Part shown: positions 1-10,875 of the stretch, one piece after another
Layout: each line of letters opens with the position of its first letter
How positions within the stretch are numbered: position 1 is the stretch's first letter
DNA from: Endotrypanum monterogeii
Lineage: Eukaryota; Euglenozoa; Kinetoplastea; Trypanosomatida; Trypanosomatidae
NCBI GenBank assembly: GCA_000333855.2
Contig: CM007314.1
Coordinates: forward strand, 1,311,642 to 1,375,641
Length of the DNA stretch: 64,000 nucleotides
Direction: 5' to 3'
Notes under the pieces: model-generated
Told to the model about the DNA's origin: nothing
Seen by the model: only the letters and a program-made list of their open reading frames with translations
The model's database searches: none
Position numbers and translations under genes: made by a program

Positions 1-2309
1 CTTTCCAGCGTTTTTTTTTTTTTTTCTACTCTTTCTTTCCTCTCTTTTTCTTGGAGTCCTTGCTCCTGCATTTCCTTTAGCCCCTTTTGATTTCCATACA
101 CCAACAGAAGCTCTTCTTTAAAAGAGTTGCGATACACGACGGAAGGAATTCGTGGGAGCAGTGTATGCATACTTCACGTTATGACTCTTGCTGGTAATTC
201 CCTCCACTTGTATTATTTACTAGATGGAGCGGTAGAGATTGAAACTAATCATCTGGACCTTTTCGCTCCGCACATCGACCCCCGCTTTTTCTTCTTCATT
301 TTACTGTATGTACCCGGATCTATGCGTGTATGCCTGTCTCTGTGTGTGCATGTATGCCTGTTTTCTTGTCATACTCCGATCATGGAGCGAGTATGCGCTC
401 TCTCCGCCTCCCCCACCCATTTTATTGCACTGTCTGGTATAGGGCGTTTTTTCTTAGCTGGCAGCACTTTGCGCGCTGTCATCTCTTTTCTTTTTTCGAC
501 TGGACTTTCGTGTATGTTTCCCCTTCTTTCTGTGTGTTTGTTCTCTGCTTATGCGTTTGTGCAAGCGTCGTTCTTTCCCTAACTTCTTTTCCCTCACATC
601 CAAAATTTTCTCTTCTTCTTCATTTGTGCCTCTTTGTAGATCGTATTTAGTTGTTGTGTTTGCAAGCTGCATTTTTGTGTCTGTTGGTAAGGGTAGGGGC
701 GGTGAGCTGTTCTGTGTTTTCCTTGGCTCGTGTATATCGCTTTGTTCATCTGATTGTACTCCTATGTTTCGTCTTTTTTTTTGTGGTGACCCCCCTTCCT
801 TTCCACCCGTTGTGGCTTTTTTTTTTTCTCTCGAGCTTGAAAACGAATAATGATTTCTCCCCGAGCTGCACTGCTTTTCCCTTTCAATTTATCTTCGCCG
901 CTCGGTACCACCTCACGTCCCCGACAGCTCATCCCCTTACCGGAGGGCGTTGTGCGTGCGCGTGCGATTGCATTTTTTTCCTGACTGAATTTTCTGTGAC
1001 TTCATGCGTTCTGATTCGACGAGGTGCATCCATCAAAGCGACTACATAATGTGCGTGTATGATGTATCGGTCTCTCGGCAGGGGGCAGGGGCGATGTAGT
1101 TGTTGTGCTTTGAAGTTTTTTCTCTTTTTTTTTTTGTGGCGTGTTTCTTTTTTTTTTTCCTCGAGAATATTCCGTATGTATTCTCTGGTCATTAACACCT
1201 CTTGTTGCTGTTGACTGTTGTGTGTGTGTTTAATGGAGACTACAGAGTGGTAATGAGCGAGAGGACCGAGGGGCGGGATTGGAACAAGTGAAGAGGTGAG
1301 TCCATGTAACAACCCCATGTGTGTGCGCCTACGTGTGGGCGGGAACAAAAAGAACAAAACATTTGCTCATTCAATGCCTGTCAACATTGTTTCTTGCATC
1401 GTTATGCTTCTGATTCCTCCCCTCACCTTTTGCAAATTCATGGAGACAAACATCTGACAGTGTTTTGCTGGAATGAGGGTACAGCTCAATAGAGGGGCGA
1501 GGGATAATGTTAATACTTGGCCCCATCTCACCACTCAAGTGTAAACACTTCCTTGCCCTCCCCTCCGTCTTCAGTGATCTCTCCCTTTTTCTCTACTTCG
1601 TACATACATTTTTGTTTGTATCCACCTCCGTGTCTTGTCGTATTTGTATCACTTTGTCTACATCTAATTAAGAAAGAATTTGTGACGCTTGTTTCTGTGT
1701 GCATGTATACGTTTTCAAAAGTGAATGACTCATAGGGTGTCTCGCTGCCCCCCCACTTTCCGCCTCTCCTATCACGCCTTTGCCATTTATTTCGCTCACT
1801 CTCTTTGATGTGCGTAAGCGTCTTTGTCGACGCTCACTATTTTTGTTGCTCGTCTGCGTTTGTTTGTTTGTTTGTCTGGTGGACTTCTTTCATTCACTTT
1901 CTTTCCTGCTTATTCCGCGCCTCTCCACCTTCTTCCTTTTTTTTCTCTGTATTTCTGTGCGCTTTTCTTTTTTTTTTGTGTGTGTCGGCTGCTTTTCCCT
2001 GTGGTGCGTTTTTTTTTGTGTTTGTTCTTTCCTCGGCGCGCTTACTTTTTTGTGTGGTGTGTCCGTAGTGTGGGACCCCCCCTCCCCTCCCCTCCTTACT
2101 CTCTTTGTTGTTGCATCACCACGTCCAGTAACTACGTTTTCGAGATATGTCAATGTGGTTGGTCTTTTTATTTTTTTGTCTTGGTGCGCTTCTCATGAAT
2201 CTATATGGTTGGTGGTGGTGGTGGTGCTACGTTTTTTTTTTTGCTTCACCCCCCATACATACCTAACACTGCCTTTGGTTCCCTGGCGTCTTGGCTTGTT
2301 TGAATATTT
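1..2309. other. Non-coding T-rich region, left end
   Basis: No gene is supported. The + strand is dominated by T runs, TG-rich stretches and C/T tracts; open frames here encode only low-complexity Phe/Ser/Leu/Cys-rich peptides. This composition on the + strand fits intergenic or 3' untranslated DNA of a unit transcribed rightwards, probably downstream of a gene outside the window. Confidence 0.6.
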
Positions 2310-2939
2310 ACTCGGTTTTATTTCTCCTTTTGATGTTCGCGTACTTTGTCTTCCTTCCCACCTCCAGTTGGCATCAGCCCCCCCTCACCCTCTTTTTTTT
2401 TTTTTGCGTGGGGGGAGGGTAGGGTAGGGGGGAGGGAAAGTGGCTTCAACGGAGGGTACACCCTTCGTGTGTGTGTGTGGGTGGGGGAGCACGAACCAAC
2501 TGTCTACTCGTCCGNNNNNNNNNNNNNNNNNNNNNNNNNNNNNNNNNNNNNNNNNNNNNNNNNNNNNNNNNNNNNNNNNNNNNNNNNNNNNNNNNNNNNN
2601 NNNNNNNNNNNNNNNNNNNNNNNNNNNNNNNNNNNNNNNNNNNNNNNNNNNNNNNNNCCTCGTTTTTTTTTTGTCGTGGGGGGAGGGTAGGGTAGGGGGG
2701 GAGGGAAAGTGGCTTCAACGGAGGGTACACCCTTCGTGTGTGTGTGTTGGGGGGAGGCAGAACCAACTGTCTACTGTCCGCCACCGAGTGTGGTTTCGGT
2801 CTCCTGCTGATGCTGTGCAGGTTGTGAGGGAGGGAGCGCACTGTACTGACGAGACCCGATGGGAGAATGTGATTCGGAACAGCTAAGCGGAACTCGTGTC
2901 ATGGGCTCAGAGAATACAGTCTACCTACCTCTCTGACCT
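2310..2939 (+). repeat. Dispersed repeat A, copy 1 (interrupted by gap)
   Basis: Begins with actcggttttatttctcc and ends at ctctctgacct, matching 7004-7362 in the same orientation. The 143-base N gap lies inside, and a segment of about 115 bp (poly-T, gtggggggagggtaggg, then cttcaacggagggtacaccc) occurs on both sides of it, with small homopolymer differences. The simplest reading is one repeat of about 360 bp whose two contig ends overlap. The family is not identified; a degenerate retroposon is possible. Confidence 0.75.
2515..2657. other. Assembly gap (143 N)
   Basis: Run of N inside repeat A. Flanking sequence is duplicated across it, so the stated length is doubtful. Confidence 0.99.
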
Positions 2940-5291
2940 CCCTCTTCCCCCAGAGCGACAGATCATCTGAGTTACGCACTCACCTGCGAAAGACCCAAAG
3001 CGGTGCCGCACATCACGCGAGCAGGCCACTCAGGCACGCCGTTCCTCCACCCACGCTCTCGACGAGTGCCGGAAAGAGACAACCCCCTCCTCACGCCCAA
3101 GCAGAGTGTCGTCATTGTCGTTGCTGGAAGACAAGGCACGCAGGGGTGATGGGGATTCAGGGCTCGCGCCGTCGACCGTGACTGGCGTGTAGCTGTGGAG
3201 CAACAACGACAGTCAACAGACTGTGACTGCATGCCGTCATATATATTTACAATAATGCACTTTCTTTCCCCCGAATGACGAGATGATGAGCTCTTCCTCC
3301 ATCAAAAAAAAAAAAGCATGACATTCTTCTTTCCTTGTTGGCTGAGCCCTCCCCTCATTATGCCCTGCCTTCACTCGAACGTATTTATGTCCCTTTTCAT
3401 TCCTGTACTGGAGTGTCTGCGTGTCTGATTGCCGTGTATATTCGATTTTATTATTCTTATTATTTTTGGATGTACGCTATCATGTCGGAAGCTGATGCTG
3501 GGAGTCCAATCCCCTTGGGGGGGGGGATGCGAACGGACGAAATGCAGAGGTTTTTCCCCCTTTTCTTTTATGAAAGAAGAAAAGAGGTTTTGCGTGTGCA
3601 AGATGTCTCTCTCGGCCCCCCCTGTTTTCGTTTATTATTTCTGCGCATTTTTTCTCCCGAGTTTAATTCATTTTTTTTTTGTGGTCGCTGATTTCTCTGC
3701 CTTTTCGAGTATTTCTGGCATCTATCGTGTGCGCTTCGTTGTAATCCCGCACGCCTTCGTGTATTGTGTAGCGTAAGTCTGCCTTGACAGATTTTTTTCT
3801 CATTTCGTTGCAGCTGTTCATTGAAGAGGCTTGTCATGTGTTTGTATGTGTGTATCCTTGCGTGTGTAGGCTGAGCAGATCGAGGCCCCACACCGCGCTT
3901 TCACGTGTTTTTGTTGAGAATAAAGGAAAGATCCCGCGTGCGACGTTCCTTTCCCCCTTAAAACAAGAAAAACAATTGTTCACAAAACTTTTCAACTAAC
4001 ATCAGAGAAGAGAAGATATAGCGAAAGGGCGGGTGGAATTGCTGTTTGTGTCGTCTACGTTCTTGAGGATTTTTTTTTTTTTGCTTGCTTCCTTCCTTTT
4101 CTCATTGTAAGGGGGATGGGGGGAAGGTGAAGATAGTAACAACACAATATGTGTTGTCTCACCACTGCTGCGCGATTTAATTTCCCATTCTTCTTTTTTC
4201 TGTCAGTCTGAAAAAAAAAAAATAATGTTTTGTCACCGTTTGAGTCACGTACTTTCGCTCAGCTTTTCTCGCGCGCGCCGCAGCTAACCGCTCCTTTGCC
4301 TTTCTCCTCTATTTTACCGTCTCATTATTTCGTTCCCGCAATCCATTTCCCTTCCATTTTAGTTTACTGAATTTCTTCTGAAACTCCAAAGAAAAAAAAA
4401 GGCGCTGGGAGTAGTGGTGGTGGTGGTGGTGCCCGTCTGCGAGTTCCCCTCGTCCCCTGCCTTTTTCTGTTGCGCTTTGACGTGTCGATTGACGTATTTT
4501 CGAGACGAAGAAGCAGTTTTTCCCAAAGGCGCGGTGTCGACGCTTTCATTGAGTCTTCGGTGAAAGCGAGAGTTGTATGCATAGCAAGTGTCGTTGTAGC
4601 CGGGTAGGTAATAAGAATGCCAAGTGGCGTGTGTGGGTGTATATTATTTTTGTGGTCCCTCTTTTGTTTTCCTTGTGTCAGCGTTTTTTTTTTTTTACGG
4701 ACGTGCTTGCGTCTGCATTCCCAACCAGTTCTTGTACATGAAGGTTTGTCATTTTTTCGTAACCCCCCCCCCTGTAGCCTTTCCCTCGTTTCCTCCTCTC
4801 TACTCTCCCTCACTTTTTTCTTTTCGATTTTTATTTTTATCGTTGTCTTTTATATTTGTGCACGCTGGGGGAAGGCGACAGGAATTTTCAGGTTTCATTT
4901 TTTTGCTGGTCTGTTTTTATCGGTGCTCTGTGGTTTTGCAATTTTTCTGGATATTAGCGTCGTTGCAGGCTGCACATGCCTGTGTATAGCTGTAAATTCT
5001 CATTTGGTCTGTTTTTTTTTTTGTGTGTGTGTATCCTTATTTCTTTAACCCATATGAGTGTGTACAGAATTTTTTTGTAAAATCCCTCTCTTCCTTTTTT
5101 CCCCTCCCTTGTCTCTCGTCGTCATAAATGTACGTTTGTGTGTGTGTGTGTGTGAATGTATGTACAGACGCACGTAGGTCGTGTTCATGGATCCATACAG
5201 GATTGCGTATAAGCATGCATACATATATATATATATACAAAACTATAGAAGGATGGAATATTGGAAACATGATGCGATTTTTTTTTTTTCG
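2940..5291. other. Intergenic region without recognisable gene
   Basis: Starts with a GC-richer stretch to about 3235 whose frames show no coding pattern, then turns T-rich with runs near 3304, 4070, 4212 and 4686, a TG tract at 5135-5154 and a short TA tract near 5223. No gene is supported on either strand. Confidence 0.55.
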
Positions 5292-5851
5292 AACCGCTTC
5301 TTCCACGCTTTGGTAGGTGCGCCGCGAAGGACCACGTTGGGAGACGGAGGATGGCTGGGTGGACGTGCTCCCTGCGACCCGAATTGAGCGCCTCTCCAGT
5401 TGCGCCTCTGTTCTTCAGATTATTTTGTGCTTCTCATCGAGCCAGGCAGCGTGGGGTCGGGCTTTCCTACTGCTACCGCCTCTTTCGATGACGCAACACG
5501 GGCAGGGGTGCTTTGGCGACAGACGGTGGGGATACGCTCACGTCTGCTCGTATACATAAATACATGTATATGTGTGCTGCGTCGTCGTATGATGGCGTGA
5601 GACGCATAGAATACTTCCGTATGGATTTCCAAGCAGCTCGAGCCCCCCCCCCCTCCCCGAGTGCGCCTGGCGTGGGATACCAGATGAGTTATTATTTTTT
5701 TTATTGCTGTGAAAGAGGGCCTTTTTGAGAGTTGGGCGAGGGCCGAGAGGACGTCTTGGGTGCATATGATGCTGTTGATGCTGCTCTGCTCTCTTTTCAT
5801 GCTGCACATCGTTCTGACGGTGGTCTGCAACACCCCGACTTTTCTTCCTGT
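5292..5851 (+). repeat. Dispersed repeat B, copy 1
   Basis: About 555 bp beginning accgcttcttccacgctttg and ending near ccccgacttttc, nearly identical and in the same orientation to 21388-21948. Sequence outside these limits is unrelated. It holds a C-run near 5645 and a T-run near 5695. Length and occurrence in non-coding DNA would suit a SIDER-type retroposon, but no clear poly(A) tail, target duplication or 5' hallmark was found, so the class is open. Confidence 0.85.
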
Positions 5852-7003
5852 GATTTGGTGAGGCACCGCACGTTCAAAATATTCTGCCTGTCTTTTTTCT
5901 ACCTTCTTGTTTACGGGTTTTTTTTTGTATATGAGTTTGACTTTCTGTTTTAGAGCTCTTTTTCACTTGAGCAGCGTTCCTGTAAGTCTGTGAGCTGGGA
6001 CTGCGACGATGTATCGTTGACCCTTCTCTTTTATCTTCCCCTTTTCGTAACACTTCTTTCGTTCCCTGAAGGCACGAATATAAGCCATCTGTATGTGTGT
6101 ATGAATTCGCATCTCTGTGGACGCGTCTTGTCGCTTGCGTTTCTCCCTGATTTCATTCTCTCCCTTTATTTGTAATCGAATTGCTTGCTGCTTCTGTTCC
6201 TGTTTTATATGAAGCCCTAATCGACTTGAACATCAACGCACTTTCCCCCTCATTCGAATTTTCCTCATGCAGTAACAGGAGGCATCGTTTATCCTCTAAC
6301 AGCTTAAAAAAAAAAAATTATGTTTGTGTCCTTCCCCCATTTTTCCTTTTCACGTGCCTATCCTTCTTTCCCTTTAAAATATGCCGCCAAAGACAATGTC
6401 CGACTTTTTTTTTTTTTGGTGTTCCATTCCCTGATGATTCCTCTGCTGTTGCCGATATTGCTGTCCTACCCACCTCTCTTTTTTTTCCCCTTCGTTTCAA
6501 AAATCGCTCGTTAAGGGGGGGGGGGAGGCGTTTAATATGCCACTGTACTTTTTCTGCTGTTTTGTAATGAGACGATGAGGGACCATCTCTCGGCTTCCCC
6601 CCCCAACACCTTTCTTAGTCTCCCCCTCCACAGACAAACATACATACGCGGTCGCTGTCTCTTAACATGGACAGAAGGCACAGCGTAGTCCCACACTCCT
6701 TTCGATTCCCTCTTTTCTCCTCGCCTTGTTCCGGGGCATTCATTCTAGACGCGCCATGTTCGATCTCACCTGTGGTTCCCACACTCTTTTTTTTTTCTAG
6801 CGTGTGCTTGTGTGTGTGCGGTGATTTTTGTCTACTACTTCAGTCTGCTGGAATAATTTAATTCGAGATGAAGGCACCTAAAGAGGAAAGAAAAAGGTAC
6901 CTGCGTCTTGCCCCGAAAAGCAGCTATCCGCACAGACGCACCAGTGTGCAACATATGTACACACACACACACACACACCCAAACGCGGAACACTTCTACT
7001 CGC
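5852..7003. other. Intergenic region without recognisable gene
   Basis: T-rich DNA with several T or A runs and a CA tract at about 6960-6977. No supported gene. Confidence 0.55.
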
Positions 7004-7362
7004 ACTCGGTTTTATTTCTCCTTTTGATGTTCGCGTACTTTGTCTTCCTTCCCACCTCCAGTTGGCATCAGCCCCCCTCACCCTCTTTTTTTTTTTTTGC
7101 GTGGGGGGAGGGTAGGGTAGGGGGGAGGGAAAGTGGCTTCAACGGAGGGTACACCCTTCGTGTGTGTGTGTGGGTGGGGGCAGAACCAACTGTCTACTGT
7201 CCGCCACCGAGTGTGGTTTCGGTCTCCTGCTGTTGCTGTGCAGGTTGTGAGGGAGGGAGCGCACTGTACTGACGAGACCCGATGGGAGAATGTGATTCGC
7301 AACAGCTAAGCGGAACTCGTGTCATGGGCTCAGAGAATACAGTCTACCTACCTCTCTGACCT
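7004..7362 (+). repeat. Dispersed repeat A, copy 2 (complete)
   Basis: Uninterrupted 359-bp copy of the repeat at 2310-2939, with a T-run, a G-rich block (gtggggggagggtaggg), a TG tract and the same end at ctctctgacct. It is a template for judging how copy 1 should read across the gap. Confidence 0.85.
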
Positions 7363-8208
7363 TCTCCTTCCACTCTCCCTCCCTCCACAAAACAGAAATA
7401 CGTCCATGCCCGCAATTTGTTTTTCTCGATCGTTGATTTCATGTTCGTATATATTGTATAAAGCTGTTACAGCGACTAATTGAGCGTGTTTTTTTCCCGT
7501 CCCGCAGCCAGACGTGTCTTTTCTCGCAGGAAGGGTGAAGAAAGTCGCGGTGTGGAGGTGGAAAGGAGCAGTCGTGAAGCGGTAGCGGGCGTGGCGAATG
7601 TAATTGCAGCGGCAAAATGCTCAACGGAGTTGTTCTCCTGGAAAGGAAGAATACGCAGAAAATAGTGGGTCTGAAATGTCTCATTGCAAATCAAGAATGG
7701 TGGTTCATGTAATACTTGTCTTCGCTTGCAGCGGTTGTCTGACCGTCGCTCCTTAAAATTTTCACTCGTTTCTCATGGACACCTGTGATTCAATGAGCTG
7801 GTCGTAGTGACGATCGTAGCAGCAGGGGTGATACTAGCCGCTCGCAGTCGTGACCCCCCCCTCTCGCCCTCCTAGGCGGACAATAAGTGTATGTTTATAA
7901 ATACATATATATTTATGGAAACCGTTGTATTCATCACGCACAGGAAACATATTTTTCCGAGTTAGCTTGCATTGCCGCCGTCAACCTCTTTCGCTTTTTT
8001 TTCTTTCATGTGAATTTGAGCTGTGCATCTCACCTGTTGGTGGTGTCCTACATTCAGCGCTGCGCTGATATTTTTTCACTCCCAGTGGAAACCTTTTTCA
8101 GTGCGAAATAGTTTTTGAAATCAAAATTTTTTAGTTCTAGCCCCGTACACCTAAAGGCTGTGACTCACAGCCGGGCCAGCGAGCGAAAGCGCAGCCCCCC
8201 CCTCTATA

Positions 8209-8232
8209 CACACACACACACACACACACACA
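8209..8232. repeat. (CA)n microsatellite
   Basis: About 12 CA units, ending roughly 95 bp before the PAS-PGK start codon. Confidence 0.95.
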
Positions 8233-8289
8233 ACGCTGTCGCTATCTCTTTTGACTTTCTTCCTCGAAAGTCTTCTTACCGACAAGTCT

Positions 8290-8311
8290 GCTGTTTCTCC
8301 ACCTTCGCCAG
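8290..8311 (+). promoter_or_regulatory. Candidate trans-splice acceptor, PAS-PGK
   Basis: Pyrimidine-rich tgctgtttctccaccttcgc followed by AG at 8310-8311, leaving a 5' UTR of about 15 nt. A second AG at 8270-8271 after another tract is an alternative. Confidence 0.4.
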
Positions 8312-8326
8312 TAGGCTCGAGGCTCC

Positions 8327-9910
8327 ATGTACCAGGAGTCGAAGATTTCCATGATTTTCCGGTCGCTGCGCGACATGGTGGTGATTGGCGACAATGATAT
8401 GGTCATCACCGGCATGAACGATCCCGCTGCAAGCTTCTTCGGTTGGACTGCCGATGATGTAAAAGGTAAAAGCATCACTTTTCTAGTCCCTACTCACCCC
8501 CTTGATGTGCAAGACAACACCGTTACCCTCATGGCACGTCTCGCAAACTCAACGGATGTACCCGTGGTGATTCAAACAACACGTGACCCCCACGCCACCA
8601 TGGTTGCATGGACAATTTTACCTATTCGTCTCCCTCGCGTGTACGAGTTCGGGGTACATATGAACATACGTGCCGCCCTCACTCCTAAGCTCTCCGTTTC
8701 TGACCTGAACTTCAAAAACCGCACAGTGTTTTTGCGTGTGGACTTCAACGTCCCGTTCGATCGCGAGACCGGGGCCATCCGTGACGACAGTCGTATCCGT
8801 GCAGCAGTGCCAACCATTCGGAAGATCCTTGCGGACGGAGGGCGAGTGGTGATCGGGTCTCACCTGGGCCGCCCCAAGCAGCCCAACGAGAAGCAATCCC
8901 TCAGGCGTATTTTGCCTCGGTTGCAAGAGGTGTTGGAGAAGGAGGTATCCTTCTGCGTGGACGCCTTCAAGGCTGCCGAGGAGGTAAAAAAAATGAAGAA
9001 CGGGGATGTGATGTTGTTGGAGAATCTGCGTTTTTTTAAAGGTGAGGACAGCAAGGTGGCGGCCGAGCGGAACCGGTTGGCATCCGCGCTCGCTTCCTTC
9101 AGCGACATTTTTGTATGCGATGCATTCGGTACGGTGCATCGCATGACAGCTAGTATGACCGGTGTGCCCCGTGTTCTGGGTGCTGGGGTGACAGGATTTC
9201 TGATTGAGAAGGAGATCAATGCGATTAGCATGGTGATGCGTAACCCGGCGCAGCCACTGGTTGCTGTTATTGGTGGCTCCAAAGTATCGGACAAGATCAA
9301 CGTCCTTGCCTCTATTTTTAACTTCGCGCACACAGTCATCGTCGGCGGTGCTATGGCATACACTTTCCTGGAAGCGCAAGGATACACTGTGGGCAAGAGC
9401 AAGGTGGAGCGGGTGGTGCGCGATAAAGGTCGGGATGTGGATCTTCATGCCACCGCTCGAGACTTGATGGATCTGGCCAAGGCCCGAAAAGTTCGGTTCA
9501 TCTTGCCGATCGATCACAGCTGTGCGAAGGCGTTCAAAGACGAGGAACCGTTCTTCACCAACAATGCCGATATTCCGCCCGAGTACATGGGGCTAGACTA
9601 CGGCCCCAAGTCTATCGAGCAAGCAAAGAAGGCCGTCGCTGAGGCTCGCACGCTCATCTGGAACGGTCCTCTCGGTGTCTTCGAGTTTTCGCACTTCGCT
9701 ACAGGGACTAGGGCTGTTGCTGAGTCCATCAAGGAGAATAAGCAGATCGTGTCCCTTGTAGGTGGAGGTGAGACGGCGGCCGCCACGAAGAACTATCACG
9801 AGTACATAACCCACGTGAGTACCGGTGGCGGTGCATTTCTGGAGCTTCTCGAGGGCCGCGCCTTGCCCGGCCTCATCTGTCTCACTGCTCGTGCGGCCCC
9901 CAAGTTATAG
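8327..9910 (+). CDS. PAS-PGK: PAS-domain phosphoglycerate kinase
   Basis: 527 aa. Residues ~5-110 look like a PAS sensory domain and ~120-520 are a full phosphoglycerate kinase (3-phosphoglycerate + ATP to 1,3-bisphosphoglycerate + ADP, reversible). Seen directly: RVDFNVP 137-143, SHLGRP 178-183, LENLRF, the hinge/nucleotide motif GGSKVSDK 316-323 with both lysines, WNGPLGVFE from 445, GGGETAAA from 479 and HVSTGGGA from 496. The catalytic machinery therefore appears intact. The ATG chosen is the first in frame after the pyrimidine tract and includes the PAS domain. The C-terminus is PKL, close to a glycosomal PTS1; from memory, the Leishmania PAS-PGK has been reported as lysosomal with an acid pH optimum, so location is uncertain. 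Repeat C lies 357 bp downstream, likely in the 3' UTR. Confidence 0.97.
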   Translation: MYQESKISMIFRSLRDMVVIGDNDMVITGMNDPAASFFGWTADDVKGKSITFLVPTHPLDVQDNTVTLMARLANSTDVPVVIQTTRDPHATMVAWTILPIRLPRVYEFGVHMNIRAALTPKLSVSDLNFKNRTVFLRVDFNVPFDRETGAIRDDSRIRAAVPTIRKILADGGRVVIGSHLGRPKQPNEKQSLRRILPRLQEVLEKEVSFCVDAFKAAEEVKKMKNGDVMLLENLRFFKGEDSKVAAERNRLASALASFSDIFVCDAFGTVHRMTASMTGVPRVLGAGVTGFLIEKEINAISMVMRNPAQPLVAVIGGSKVSDKINVLASIFNFAHTVIVGGAMAYTFLEAQGYTVGKSKVERVVRDKGRDVDLHATARDLMDLAKARKVRFILPIDHSCAKAFKDEEPFFTNNADIPPEYMGLDYGPKSIEQAKKAVAEARTLIWNGPLGVFEFSHFATGTRAVAESIKENKQIVSLVGGGETAAATKNYHEYITHVSTGGGAFLELLEGRALPGLICLTARAAPKL

Positions 9911-10266
9911 AGGTGATAAAACCCTACACTTCTCAGTGATGTGTGCCTAAGGTCTACCTCGGTCCACCAAACCTCTTGCTGTGCACGTCTTGTGTTTCCG
10001 AAGTGGGGGGAAAGAGCTTCCGTCGTGCCACTCTGCGAATGCATCCCGCCCTCCCCCGCTCGCTCACTGGCCGTGCACCTACGCCGAGCTGCCCTGCCGT
10101 AAATTCATTGCGGATTTCAATAATGCGCGTCACTGCGCAACAGAAAAAAAAACGTCTATAAAGCAAAGTAAAGCCGAGAAAACACGACACACCGCAACCT
10201 TAAAGAGGAGAAAAAAAATAAAATGTTTGGTTGTCAATGTGTGAACTTCACCTTGAAGGTAATAGG
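9911..10266. other. Proximal 3' flank of PAS-PGK
   Basis: About 356 bp, moderately GC-rich then A-rich near 10140-10225. No gene. Probably the first part of the PAS-PGK 3' UTR, ending exactly where repeat C starts. Confidence 0.5.
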
Positions 10267-10372
10267 CCGACTTCCACTAGCGGCCCTAGCGTCTCTCACA
10301 CACACCTCTTTGCGTGGTGCCCCGTGTCGGTTTGTACGCATTACACGCTTGTCGTCGCTCTTGGCTGAGAGC
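10267..10372 (+). ncRNA. Possible HDV-like ribozyme (Pr77-type), repeat C copy 1
   Basis: The first five bases of the repeat, CCGAC (10267-10271), can pair with GTCGG (10326-10330) as P1; CACC (10303-10306) with GGTG (10316-10319) as P3; GCTCT (10357-10361) with AGAGC (10368-10372) as a P4-like hairpin. The order suits an HDV-type ribozyme, which would cut just before base 10267. The CACCTC...GTGGTGCC core resembles the L1Tc 5' hallmark as I recall it. No convincing P2 was assigned and activity is not shown. Confidence 0.3.
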
Positions 10373-10875
10373 AAGCTCTGCTTCCTATCAAAAAAAAAGG
10401 AAATAAAAAACCCTGCATACTGCCCCTCCGCACGTCGATTGACAATCACCCCGTAGTACGCCAATGACAATGCGATGCGTCTTCTCCCTTGGCGCGCACC
10501 AAGGCACTCTTCTCCCCACACCATCAGCACGCAGTCGGTGCTGAGGAGGGAGAGAAAGAGGGGCTACGAGTCACGCTGGCACCCAATCCCGTCATATTGC
10601 GTGAGGCAAGCGCGTGGAGTCCTACATCTCACTCCAAAGCTACGCCGTTTGCCACTTCAAGGCTGATATCATCACCAATCGATCGAGCTGGCCGCGTGAT
10701 GGTGGAGGTACGTGAACTGATTGTCACCAGGTGTGACTCAGTCTTCGACAGGTGCAGGAGGCGGAGATAGGGAGTTGGCTTGACCTACCCCTAGATTGGG
10801 TGGTGGGCCTTCATACCGTCTGCTGAGGTGTACACTGTCGTCACGAGGTGACCGGCAGCGCACGAGACAAAACAA
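10267..10875 (+). repeat. Dispersed repeat C, copy 1 (SIDER-like)
   Basis: 609 bp nearly identical to the reverse complement of 42801-43409. In this orientation it starts ccgacttccactagcggcc and ends in A-rich gagacaaaacaa, with an internal A-run at about 10389. Length of about 600 bp, a position in a presumed 3' UTR, an A-rich end and a Pr77-like 5' end all suit a SIDER retroposon, a family linked in Leishmania to mRNA turnover. The reported shadow frames in this element match exactly between copies apart from a few residues. Confidence 0.85.

Larger units (their letters stand above)
7363..8326. other. 5' flank of PAS-PGK
   Basis: About 960 bp without a gene. Pyrimidine-rich stretches, a CA microsatellite at 8209-8232 and a final pyrimidine-rich segment before the PAS-PGK start. 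Confidence 0.5.

Noticed and set aside
1780..2427. 215-codon + frame rich in Phe, Leu and Cys
   Set aside because: Encoded by T- and TG-rich DNA; composition artefact without domain.
5292..5370. Reverse-strand resemblance of repeat B to the Pr77 hallmark (caacgtggt)
   Set aside because: The match is short and would lie at the 3' end of the element in that orientation, where the hallmark does not belong.
8618..9517. 299-codon open frame on the - strand across PAS-PGK
   Set aside because: It is a shadow of the PGK gene; no family match and every other gene is on the + strand.
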